Shown: one piece after another, positions 1-7,074 of the stretch
Layout: the number at the start of each line of letters is the position of its first letter
How positions within the stretch are numbered: the stretch's first letter is position 1
DNA from: Limisphaerales bacterium
GTDB taxonomy: Bacteria > Verrucomicrobiota > Verrucomicrobiia > Limisphaerales > SXTU01
NCBI GenBank assembly: GCA_009773355.1
Contig: WRPG01000013.1
Location: forward strand, 1-64,000
Reading direction: 5' to 3'
Length of the DNA: 64,000 nucleotides
Made by a program: the position numbers and the translations under genes
Notes under the pieces: generated by a model
The model's input: the letters and a program-made list of their open reading frames with translations, nothing else
Database searches by the model: none
What the model was told of the DNA's origin: nothing

Positions 1-358
1 CCGCCGTGACGAGGTCGGGAATCCCCGCCGCGCGCGGCAGCACGATGGTCAGCGGTCCCGGCCAGAACGCCCCGGCCAGCCGCTCCGCCGCCGCCGGCCA
101 CTCGCGCACGCAGCGCCGCGCCATGTCCAGCCCGTCCACATGGACGATGATGGGATTGTGTGCGGGCCGGCCCTTCAACTCGTAAATCTTCGCAACCGCC
201 TGCCGGTCCAGCGCGTTGGCGGCCAGCCCATAGACCGTCTCCGTGGGCAGCGCGACCACTTCGCCCGCGCGGAGCAATTCCGCCGCGCGCCCCGCCGCCG
301 CCGCGAACAGCGCGGGCGTGTGCGTGGACAAAACTTCGAGTGAGGCGGAGCCGCTCAT
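1..358 (-). CDS. tsaC: L-threonylcarbamoyladenylate synthase, Sua5/YrdC/TsaC family (3' part outside window)
   Basis: The enzyme makes threonylcarbamoyl-AMP from threonine, bicarbonate and ATP for the t6A modification of ANN-decoding tRNAs. The first ~119 codons are present, read leftward from ATG at 358. Visible family signatures are ALPTETVYGLAANA followed by KIYELKGRPAHNPIIVHV (the KxR and NP nucleotide/threonine-binding motifs) and FWPGPLTIVLPR. The C-terminal part lies beyond the left edge, so whether the protein ends after the YrdC domain or carries a Sua5 domain cannot be told. It is divergent from the toxin-antitoxin pair at 461, with about 100 bp between them. Confidence 0.93.
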   Translation of the reverse strand, partial: MSGSASLEVLSTHTPALFAAAAGRAAELLRAGEVVALPTETVYGLAANALDRQAVAKIYELKGRPAHNPIIVHVDGLDMARRCVREWPAAAERLAGAFWPGPLTIVLPRAAGIPDLVTA

Positions 359-460
359 GCAAAACCGCCGCGAGCTTGCGAACTCGCCGCCCGCGACGCA
401 ACAACTTCGCCGGGACAGCGCGAGCTTGTCTCGCCGCCCGACTGCCACTATTTTCCGACC

Positions 461-649
461 ATGAGCACGTTGCAGGAAATTGAGTCGGCGGTGCCCAAAC
501 TCTCGCCCGGAGAAGTCGCTGAATTGCGCGCCTGGCTGGAGGATTTCTGCGAGGACCAACTCGAACTCACCGAAGCCGTGAAGGCTGACTTGGACGAGGC
601 CCGGCGCGACATTGAGGCTGGCCGCCATCGCATCCGCCAAACCACCTGA
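461..649 (+). CDS. Antitoxin of a RelB-like addiction module
   Basis: A 62-residue acidic protein opening MSTLQEIESAVPKLSPGEVAEL and rich in Glu/Asp and Arg in its helical C-terminal half (DLDEARRDIEAGRHRI). This resembles the small antitoxins that pair with RelE/ParE toxins: an N-terminal dimerisation segment and a C-terminal toxin-wrapping helix. The toxin ORF starts 6 bp after its stop, consistent with a cotranscribed pair. Such antitoxins usually autorepress their own operon; no operator was picked out in the ~100 bp upstream. Assignment rests on size, charge and context rather than on a strong motif. Confidence 0.7.
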   Translation: MSTLQEIESAVPKLSPGEVAELRAWLEDFCEDQLELTEAVKADLDEARRDIEAGRHRIRQTT

Positions 650-655
650 GTCAGC

Positions 656-919
656 ATGGCGTGGGCGCTCCAAATCTGGTCCCCCGTCTTCTGCCGTCAC
701 TTCGACCGACTGCCGCCTGGGATTCAGGCGGACATCACGCACAAGGTGGATGAGTTGGGGAAGCGTCTGAACAACTGGCCGCATGACCGGCTGCAAGGAC
801 GGCCCGAGTTCAAACTACGCGTCGGCGACTATCGAGTCCTCTATGACTTTGACCTCGCGGCGGGGAAACTCTACCTGCTCTACGTTGGCAACCGGCGGGA
901 GATTTACAAACGGACATGA
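656..919 (+). CDS. RelE/ParE-superfamily toxin
   Basis: An 87-residue basic protein. The C-terminal half has the usual RelE/ParE strand pattern: RLQGRPEFKLRVGDYRVLYD then LYLLYVGNRREIYKR. The R-x-G-x-Y-R-V-L-Y motif and terminal H/N-R-x-x-I-Y motif are typical of mRNA interferases of the RelE type, though ParE-type gyrase inhibitors share the fold. It directly follows its likely antitoxin. Its stop overlaps the start of the next gene (ATGA, 916-919), so translation of the secreted PPC-domain protein may be coupled to the toxin; this is odd for an addiction module and may mark a recent insertion upstream of that gene. Confidence 0.85.
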   Translation: MAWALQIWSPVFCRHFDRLPPGIQADITHKVDELGKRLNNWPHDRLQGRPEFKLRVGDYRVLYDFDLAAGKLYLLYVGNRREIYKRT

Positions 920-2541
920 AGCTCGTCGTCGCTGTCATCCTCACGCTCACCACCGCGCTCTTCGCCCAAAGCCCCGGCCTCACGCATACTTCGCCCGGTG
1001 CGCTGCTGCCTGGCAGGACGCAGGCGCTCACCGTTCACGGCGCGAATCTCCTCGGGGCGACGAATCTCTGGACTGGCTTCGGCGCGAAGGCGCTTTCCGC
1101 CGCCGCCACCAACGCCAGCGCGGCGAAGTTTCAAGTCTCCGTGCCCGCCACCGTGCCCGTCGGCATCCACGCCGCCCGCGTCGCTTCGGCGAACGGTGTC
1201 TCCAGCCCGGTGCTGCTGATGGTGGATGATTTGCCCAGCGTGGCGGACGCGGGCACGAACACGCGCGCCACCAGCGCCCAACCGCTTGCGTGGCCCGTGG
1301 CGGTGGACGGCGCGGCGGCGGCGCTTGGCTTCAAATTCTACCGCGTCACCGTGAAGGCGGGCGCGCGCCTCGCCATCGAGGCCGTCGCAAAGCGGCTTGG
1401 CTCGAAGCTCGATCCGGTCCTGCGCCTGCTCGATCTCAAAGGCCGCGAGCTGGCCTTCAGTGACGACGAGTCCGGCCTCGGCGGCGACTGCCGGCTGGCG
1501 CACACGTTCGCGGTGGCGGGCGACTACCTGATCGAGGTGCGCGACATCAATTTCGGCGGCGGCAGCGACTACCGCTTCCGGCTGCGCGTCGGCGATTTCC
1601 CGCTGGTGAGCCTGCCGTTTCCGGCGGCGGTGAAGGCCGGCGCGACCGCCACCTTCGCCTTCGTCGGCCCGCAGGTGGACCAGCTCAAGTCCGTCACCGC
1701 CACGGTTCCGCCCGACGCGGCGCGCCTCGCCCTCTCCGCGAAGTTCCCCGGCGGCAAATCATCCGCGTTCGCCGCCGCGCTTGTGAGCGACACCGCCGAG
1801 TTCGTGGACGCGGAGCCAAACGACAGCGCCGAGACCGCCACGCCGTTCACGCTGCCCGCCGGATTGAACGGGCGCTTCCTCAAGCCCAAGGACCGCGACT
1901 TCTGGAAGTTCGACGCGAAGAAGGGCCAGCGCGTCCTCTTCACCGCGCAGACGCGCAGCCTCGGCTCCGCGAGCGAGGTGATGCTCCAGCTCCGCGACCC
2001 GAAGGGCACCGCCATCGCCAGCTCGTCGCCCAACGACGCAGGCGAAGGCTCCGTGACGAACACGATTCCCGCCGACGGCACTTACTTCCTAGTGGTGGAC
2101 GAGCTCATCCGGCGCGGCGGCCCGCAGCACGCCTACCGCATCGAGGCCGCGCGGCTCACGCCCGGCTTCACCCTCGACACCGAGGTGGACAAGGTCGAGG
2201 CCGCGCCCGGTGGCAGCTTCACCGTGAAGCTCAACGTCGCGCGCCGCGACTTCCCCGGCCCCATCACGCTCGCGGTCTTCGGCCTGGACGGCGTGACGCT
2301 CGCCGATGACGCCATCAAGGAAAAGGCCACGAGCGGCACGCTCAAGGTGACGCTGCCGGAAAGCGCCGTCCCCGGCTCGCTCTCCTGCTTCCGCATCCTC
2401 GGCAAGGCGCAGATTGGCGACGGTGAAGTCCAGTCCATCGCCCGCACGACCTCCGCGTTGAAGAAGCTTTTCCCCGCCATGCCCTTCCCGCCGCGCGAGC
2501 TGGACGGCTCCATCGCACTTGGCGTGAAGGCGAAACCGTAG
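916..2541 (+). CDS. Secreted protein with two pre-peptidase C-terminal (PPC) domains
   Basis: A 541-residue exported protein. Residues 1-17 form a signal peptide (MKLVVAVILTLTTALFAQ). An IPT/TIG-like beta region follows (about 25-110), then a PPC-like jelly-roll around 130-230 and a second around 315-420, each with a D-x-D/D-x-F-W-K-F type strand and a Y-x-x-x-V-x-D ending. A further beta-rich domain fills the C-terminus. No protease or other catalytic domain is visible, so it may be a carbohydrate or surface-binding accessory, as in many planctomycete/verrucomicrobial PPC proteins. It begins inside the toxin stop codon. Substrate unknown. Confidence 0.75.
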   Translation: MKLVVAVILTLTTALFAQSPGLTHTSPGALLPGRTQALTVHGANLLGATNLWTGFGAKALSAAATNASAAKFQVSVPATVPVGIHAARVASANGVSSPVLLMVDDLPSVADAGTNTRATSAQPLAWPVAVDGAAAALGFKFYRVTVKAGARLAIEAVAKRLGSKLDPVLRLLDLKGRELAFSDDESGLGGDCRLAHTFAVAGDYLIEVRDINFGGGSDYRFRLRVGDFPLVSLPFPAAVKAGATATFAFVGPQVDQLKSVTATVPPDAARLALSAKFPGGKSSAFAAALVSDTAEFVDAEPNDSAETATPFTLPAGLNGRFLKPKDRDFWKFDAKKGQRVLFTAQTRSLGSASEVMLQLRDPKGTAIASSSPNDAGEGSVTNTIPADGTYFLVVDELIRRGGPQHAYRIEAARLTPGFTLDTEVDKVEAAPGGSFTVKLNVARRDFPGPITLAVFGLDGVTLADDAIKEKATSGTLKVTLPESAVPGSLSCFRILGKAQIGDGEVQSIARTTSALKKLFPAMPFPPRELDGSIALGVKAKP

Positions 2542-2592
2542 CGCCAGGCCGACGGCCGGCGCAGTGCCAGGACACGGTGGACAGCCCGAAAC

Positions 2593-3747
2593 TTACGGCT
2601 TCCTGCCGAACAGCTCCTCCGCCGTCTTGCGGAAGACGCCCTGGGCCTTGCCGCCCTCGCCGGGGAAACCGGAGTGCTGGACGAGCCAGACGAAGACGAG
2701 GCCGCGCGCGGGGTCAATGCTCATGTTCGTGGCCAGCGCGCCGCCGTGGCCGAAGGTCGGGCCGGTGGCCCAGCCGACGCCGTAGTTTTCCTTCATGCCG
2801 GCAGGGGTTTGGCGGCTGGTCATCTCCTTCACGGCTTTCGCGGAGAGGTAGCGCTTGCCGTTCAACTCGCCGCCGTTGAGCACCATCTGGCAGAACTTCG
2901 CGACATCGCTGGCCGTCGAGAAGAGGCCGCCGCCGGGCATCGGGAAGCGCCTGGTGCGGTCGTCGAGCGGGTAGCGGAGATAGACGATGGCGTTGGTTTC
3001 GAGGCCGGTCTTGGCGGCGTTGGGCTTGTGCGGGGTGGCAAGGCGCTTGAGCTGCTCGGCGGTGGGCCAGAAGGTGGTGTCCTTCATGCCGAGGGGCTTG
3101 AACAGGCGCGCATCCATGAACGCCTCGTAGCTCATGCCGGAGATGACCTCGATGAGCCGGCCGGCGGTGTTGATGCCGCAGTTGGAGTAGAGGTATTTCG
3201 TGCCCGGCTCGGAGCCGAGCGGCGCGGCGGCGTAGCTGCGGACGGCGTCGCGCAGCGGGAGGATGTCGAGCGTGGGTTCCTCGGCCTTGGACTTGAACGG
3301 CAGGCCGCTGGTGTGGTTGAGGATTTCACGGACGGTGACGGGATGCTGCGGCGCTTTCAGCACCACTCCGCCGGCGTCGTTGGTGACTCGCACTTGCTGG
3401 CCCTTGAACTCGGGGAGGAACTTCTCCACGGCGTCGTCGAGCGTCAATTTGCCCTCGTCCACGAGCAGCATCAGCGCGGTGCCGGTGATGGGCTTGGTCT
3501 GCGAGGCGATCCAGAAGAGCGCGTCGGTCTTCATCGGCTGCTTCGTCGCGCGGTTGGCGAAGCCGACGGCCTCCACGGCGAGCACCTTGTCTTTGTTCGC
3601 GACGAGCGCTACGGCCCCGGCGAGTTCCTCCTTCTCGACGAAGGGTTTCAGCGTGTCAGCGATGGGTGATGCGGCGCTGGCAGGCCGCAGCGCGGCGAGC
3701 AGCAAAGTGAGAGTTAGGGCGGTGTGGAGCGAGGGAATGAAGTTCAT
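2593..3747 (-). CDS. Serine hydrolase of the beta-lactamase/D-Ala-D-Ala carboxypeptidase (class C-like, EstB) family
   Basis: A 384-residue exported enzyme with a signal peptide (1-26, cleavage near ASAAS). The active-site signatures are present in order: S-Q-T-K (S82 nucleophile, K85), Y-S-N (Y187-N189) and H-G-G (from H334), the last replacing the KTG box as is common in family VIII esterases and penicillin-binding-protein-like hydrolases. Length suits the family. The likely role is hydrolysis of an ester or peptide in the periplasm; the natural substrate cannot be read from sequence, and antibiotic resistance should not be assumed. It lies downstream of pelF in the same orientation but is separated by a palindromic repeat. 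Confidence 0.88.
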   Translation of the reverse strand: MNFIPSLHTALTLTLLLAALRPASAASPIADTLKPFVEKEELAGAVALVANKDKVLAVEAVGFANRATKQPMKTDALFWIASQTKPITGTALMLLVDEGKLTLDDAVEKFLPEFKGQQVRVTNDAGGVVLKAPQHPVTVREILNHTSGLPFKSKAEEPTLDILPLRDAVRSYAAAPLGSEPGTKYLYSNCGINTAGRLIEVISGMSYEAFMDARLFKPLGMKDTTFWPTAEQLKRLATPHKPNAAKTGLETNAIVYLRYPLDDRTRRFPMPGGGLFSTASDVAKFCQMVLNGGELNGKRYLSAKAVKEMTSRQTPAGMKENYGVGWATGPTFGHGGALATNMSIDPARGLVFVWLVQHSGFPGEGGKAQGVFRKTAEELFGRKP

Positions 3748-3810
3748 GTGGAAGGAATCGTGGGTCGGACGGTGGTGGTTTGCGACGGTATTCAGATGGC
3801 GGGCAACTCG

Positions 3811-3918
3811 GTTCGGAGTCCCGCCTTCAGGCGGCGGGGCGCCCGACTGTCTGTGACGCTGCGCGCGAAGCGTCTGGAGTGAAGTGGCATTCTGCCGGCT
3901 GAAGCCGGGACTCCGAAC
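3811..3918. repeat. Composite palindromic repeat between pelF and the serine hydrolase
   Basis: Outer arms GTTCGGAGTCCCG (3811-3823) and its exact complement (3906-3918) enclose two smaller hairpins, one around CGCCTTCAGGCG (3822-3833) and one CCGGCTGAAGCCGG (3895-3908). The hairpin at each end and perfect 13-bp outer arms suggest a repeat element rather than a simple terminator, since no T-tract follows on either strand. Confidence 0.8.
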
Positions 3919-3924
3919 AAAGGC

Positions 3925-5571
3925 TCACGGCAGGCCCTTGGGGCGGCGGGTGGCGGGCGCGGGTGCGGGGGTTGCGGCGGAGGCCGCAGCCGGTGCGGGG
4001 CGAGGAGCTGCCGTGCTGGCAGGCGATGCCCTTTTCCCCGCGAGCTGGTCATACAGGCTGCGGTAGTCCGTGAGCATCGTGGTCATGCTGTAGAACTGCT
4101 CGGCGCGCTTGCGGCCGGCCACGCCCATCTTCATGCAGGTTTCCGGGTTCGAGAGGATGGCGATGAGCGCGTGCGCGGTCTCGGCGGGGGACATGATCTT
4201 CGTGAGGCGGCCGGCGCGGCCCAGCGCGCGGTCCGGCGGCGTGCGGCCGAACATCAGTTCGCGGCACGCGCCCACGTCGCTGCACACGTTCGGTTTGCCA
4301 GAGGCCATGCCTTCCAGGACGACGAGTGGCAGTCCCTCGCTGATGCTCGTGAGCACCAGCACGTCCATGCGCGGGAGCACGTCCATGATCTTGCTCATGC
4401 CGAGGAAGTGAACTTTGTCCTCGATGTGCAGGAGCTTCACGATCTTCGAGCACTCGTCGAAGTAGGTCGGGTCCTCCGCGTAAGGCCCGGCGATGAGGAA
4501 CTCCACCTCGGGCATCCGCTCGCACACGATGCGCGCGGCGCGGAGCAGGGTCTTCACGTCCTTGATGGGCACCACGCGCCCGATGAAGCCGACGTATTTC
4601 TTCTCCGGGCTGGCCTGCCAGCGCGTCATGTGCTGCTGGTAAATCCCGTCGAAGCGCGTCGGCTCGATGCCGTTGGGGATGATGGAAATCTTCCGTTCAT
4701 CCGCGCCGAACTCGATCTCGGTCGCGGCGTTGCCGGAGTAGAGGGTGATGATGTTCGCGGCCTGGTCGTAGGCGACCTTGCCGAGGAACATGAACAGGTT
4801 GATCCACATCTGCTTCAGCTTGCCGAGGCCCTCGCTGAAGTTGATCTGGAAGCGGTCCGGCTCGTAAATCCAGTCGGCCTGGCTGATCTCCGCGATGCGC
4901 TCCTTCGTGTAGATGCCGTGCTCGGTCAGCAGGAACGGCGCGCGCCGCCGCCGAGCCGTGACCGCGCCGATGAAGCCCGCGTAGCCCGCCGAGACGCTGT
5001 GATACACGCGCGCGGGCGGCACGAGATCGCGGGCCTTCCAGAGGTTCCACAGCGGCAGGTGCAGGAAGCGCGCGGTCCAGAAGAAGTCAATGAACGACTC
5101 GTCCGGGCAGAACTCCTCGTAGCCCTCGACGAGAATCTCCCACGCCTCGCGGTCGCGCAGCAGGTTGCCGAAGCGAAAGCGCTTCTCGACCTCCTGCAAC
5201 CCATCCAGCGCCGCCCAGAAGCACGCCAGGCGCTCGGCGTCGGTGCGGGCGAGGTAGAACTTCGCCAGCAGGTCGTAGAGGGCGATGCGCAGTTCGGCGG
5301 GGATGCGGCGGCGGCGCTGCTCGCGCTTGGACAGCTCGGTGTGGAGATAAACCTCCTTCAGCGAGACGACGTTCTCCGGCAGCTTGTAGTGCTGCTTTGC
5401 CTTTGGATCCTGCTTCGCGCCGATGTAGAGGAGAGAAAACTTCAGCTCCGGCAGCCCGGTGATGATTTGATGCACCCACGCCGACACGCCGCCCAGCACG
5501 TAGGGATACGTGCCTTCAAGAAAGAGCGTCACGTCGGCGACAGGCTCGGGTTTGGGGGCGGGAGGTTTCAT
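3925..5571 (-). CDS. pelF: Pel polysaccharide glycosyltransferase PelF (GT4)
   Basis: A 548-residue cytoplasmic glycosyltransferase of the GT4 family, which polymerises the Pel exopolysaccharide from a UDP-sugar. The PelF-type N-terminus is clear (DVTLFLEGTYPYVLGGVSAW), as is the C-terminal GT-B signature with the E-x7-E motif in SEGLPLVVLEGMASGKP and the preceding HFLGMSKIMDVLPRMDVLVL. ATG at 5571 is chosen because the upstream in-frame extension is only translated repeat sequence. The last ~30 residues are Ala/Pro rich. It follows pelC-pelD-pelE in order; pelG, pelA and pelB are not in the window. Confidence 0.9.
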   Translation of the reverse strand: MKPPAPKPEPVADVTLFLEGTYPYVLGGVSAWVHQIITGLPELKFSLLYIGAKQDPKAKQHYKLPENVVSLKEVYLHTELSKREQRRRRIPAELRIALYDLLAKFYLARTDAERLACFWAALDGLQEVEKRFRFGNLLRDREAWEILVEGYEEFCPDESFIDFFWTARFLHLPLWNLWKARDLVPPARVYHSVSAGYAGFIGAVTARRRRAPFLLTEHGIYTKERIAEISQADWIYEPDRFQINFSEGLGKLKQMWINLFMFLGKVAYDQAANIITLYSGNAATEIEFGADERKISIIPNGIEPTRFDGIYQQHMTRWQASPEKKYVGFIGRVVPIKDVKTLLRAARIVCERMPEVEFLIAGPYAEDPTYFDECSKIVKLLHIEDKVHFLGMSKIMDVLPRMDVLVLTSISEGLPLVVLEGMASGKPNVCSDVGACRELMFGRTPPDRALGRAGRLTKIMSPAETAHALIAILSNPETCMKMGVAGRKRAEQFYSMTTMLTDYRSLYDQLAGKRASPASTAAPRPAPAAASAATPAPAPATRRPKGLP

Positions 5572-5582
5572 GGAAGGCGAAA

Positions 5583-5635
5583 TCCCAAATCCCAAGCTCC
5601 AAGCTCCAAAGAAGCTCCAAATCCCAAGCTCCAAA
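5583..5635. repeat. Heptamer-repeat array, left arm (pelE-pelF gap)
   Basis: Reads as 7-bp words TCCCAAA, TCCCAAG, CTCCAAG, CTCCAAA, then GAAG, then CTCCAAA, TCCCAAG, CTCCAAA. It begins 12 bp upstream of the pelF start codon. The complementary array at 5811-5863 makes the two an inverted pair around another inverted repeat. Confidence 0.9.
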
Positions 5636-5682
5636 CTGCGGTTAGCCGCCATCCGGGAGCCACAGGCTGAGGCATGTCTCGC

Positions 5683-5774
5683 TCCAACGCAGAGACGCGG
5701 AGGACGCAGAGCGGTGCGGAGAGACAACTACCTTCCTCTGCGAATCTCTGCGTCCTCCGCGCCTCCGCGTTGAA
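5683..5774. repeat. Long inverted repeat without a gene inside (AACGCAGAGACGCGG type)
   Basis: Arms 5683-5711 and 5746-5774 are complementary at about 26 of 29 positions; the core is CGCGGAGGACGCAGAG. The 34-bp loop has no gene. In architecture it resembles the inverted repeats flanking the GxxExxY gene at 39333, but the sequence family is different. It sits between the two heptamer arrays at 5583 and 5811. Confidence 0.85.
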
Positions 5775-5810
5775 ATCAGCCTGTCCCCAATCACGACGGC
5801 CCCCGGCTTG

Positions 5811-5863
5811 GAGCTTGGAGCTTGGGATTTCTTTGGAACTTGGAACTTGGGATTTGGAGCTTC
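5811..5863. repeat. Heptamer-repeat array, right arm (pelE-pelF gap)
   Basis: Words GAGCTTG, GAGCTTG, GGATTTC, then TTTG, then GAACTTG, GAACTTG, GGATTTG, GAGCTTC. It is the inverted counterpart of 5583-5635 and abuts the pelE stop codon exactly (stop at 5864-5866). Confidence 0.9.
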
Positions 5864-6934
5864 TCATGCCTTCGCCGGTTGCAGCCAGAACTCCGCCGGG
5901 CCGCGCAGCGCGCCGGGCGTTGCGCCCTCGGCTTCGAGCTTGCGCAAGGTCGTCGCCAGCAGTTCCCAGTCGCGTTCGAGGAACGCGATCTCCGCCTCCC
6001 ACGGGCCGAGCACCTCGGGCTGCCAGCCCTTCTTGCGCAGGAACTGGATGCCCGCACGCGCCTGGTCGAGCCGGCCGGACTTCAGCGCGCACTTCACCAG
6101 CAGGAAGCGGACGGCGGTGCTGTCGGGCGCCTGCTGGCCCGCCTCCTCCAGCAGCTCAATCGCGCGCCCGAGGTAAATCGTCTGCGTCTCGTCCGTCGCG
6201 AGGCCGAGATAGACCAGCTCGTGATACTGCTCGGCGAGCAGGAGCAGCTTGTTCAAGTGGCGCGGCGGCGTGGCGAGGTCGGCCTCCAGCGTCTTCACGC
6301 GCCCTTCGAGGCCGGCGATGATTTGGTTGAACTGCGTCTGCGCGAGCAGCCGCACCTGCTCGTCACTGTCCTGAATCGCCTTTTGCAGCAGCGGCAGCGC
6401 CTTTTTCGGCTCGACCACGCGCAGCGCGAGGATGGCGGCGCGGCGGGCCACGTCGTCCTTGCCGTTGAGAATCTCCGCGACCGAGCGCGGCTCCTCGTGC
6501 TCCGCCGGCTCATGGCGCGGCAGCGTGAGATACTGCGTGGTGCCGAGAACGTATTTGCTCTCGACGTTGCGCGCCGGCTCCATCGTGAGCAGCAGCCGGT
6601 AGCCGAGCAGGAACAGTGGTCCGACGACCGGCAGCGGCAGCGCGAAGCCCACGACCAGCGCGGCGAAGGTCCACTTCAACCGCCGGTATTCCTCGGGGAA
6701 AATCAGACGCAGCACCGGCACGGCAAGGAGTAGGGCGATGAAGTGAAGACTCAGCACGGTGAAGGCGGATGCCTCGCCGGACAGCAGCGCCTTGGCGGAA
6801 AGGAATTCCAAGACAACAGCGACAATCGCGCCGGGCACGGCGGCGAGGTTCAACGCACCGCCGGCAGCGGAATCCTCCGGCTCCACTGCGGGGGCGGCGG
6901 GCGGCGGGACGGTTCTTTTGCGCTTAAAGGCCAC
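5864..6934 (-). CDS. pelE: PelE-like membrane protein with HEAT/TPR-type helical repeats
   Basis: A 356-residue inner-membrane protein. After a basic N-terminus (VAFKRKRTVPPP) there are hydrophobic segments around residues 30-60, 65-85 and 95-120. A helical-repeat cytoplasmic part follows, including VRFLLVKCALKSGRLDQARAG, which is TPR-like. In the Pel system PelE works with PelD and PelF at the inner membrane. Position between pelD and pelF and the two-part architecture support the name more than motif identity does. A GTG start at 6934 is preferred; the in-frame ATG at 6976 lies in repeat sequence. Confidence 0.72.
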   Translation of the reverse strand: MAFKRKRTVPPPAAPAVEPEDSAAGGALNLAAVPGAIVAVVLEFLSAKALLSGEASAFTVLSLHFIALLLAVPVLRLIFPEEYRRLKWTFAALVVGFALPLPVVGPLFLLGYRLLLTMEPARNVESKYVLGTTQYLTLPRHEPAEHEEPRSVAEILNGKDDVARRAAILALRVVEPKKALPLLQKAIQDSDEQVRLLAQTQFNQIIAGLEGRVKTLEADLATPPRHLNKLLLLAEQYHELVYLGLATDETQTIYLGRAIELLEEAGQQAPDSTAVRFLLVKCALKSGRLDQARAGIQFLRKKGWQPEVLGPWEAEIAFLERDWELLATTLRKLEAEGATPGALRGPAEFWLQPAKA

Positions 6935-6943
6935 GGCAGGTGC

Positions 6944-7011
6944 TGCGTGTTGCGTGTTGCGTGTTCCGAGCGGCATCCGAACGCGTCACGCAGCACGCAA
7001 CACGCAACACG
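6944..7011. repeat. Heptamer inverted repeat (pelD-pelE gap)
   Basis: Left arm is TGCGTGT repeated three times (6944-6964); right arm 6987-7011 is built from ACGCAGC, ACGCAAC, ACGCAAC and is its complement. The 22-bp centre is unrelated. It fills most of the gap between pelD and pelE. Confidence 0.88.
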
Positions 7012-7074
7012 TCTTCCCCCGTCAGATGCAGCGTCCCGTCGCCGGAAGTTGTCGGAGCGGAAATCATTTCCTCC

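Noticed and set aside
2593-3747. Serine hydrolase as an antibiotic-resistance beta-lactamase
   Set aside because: The SxxK, YxN and HGG motifs are shared with esterases and peptidases; nothing in the context indicates resistance.
4171-5670. Long antisense ORFs over pelF, and similarly over pelD, dnaN, mcp, fdhA and ppsA
   Set aside because: In high-GC DNA the complementary frames stay open by codon bias; their products are Arg/Ala/Gly rich and match no family, whereas the opposite strand has clear motifs.
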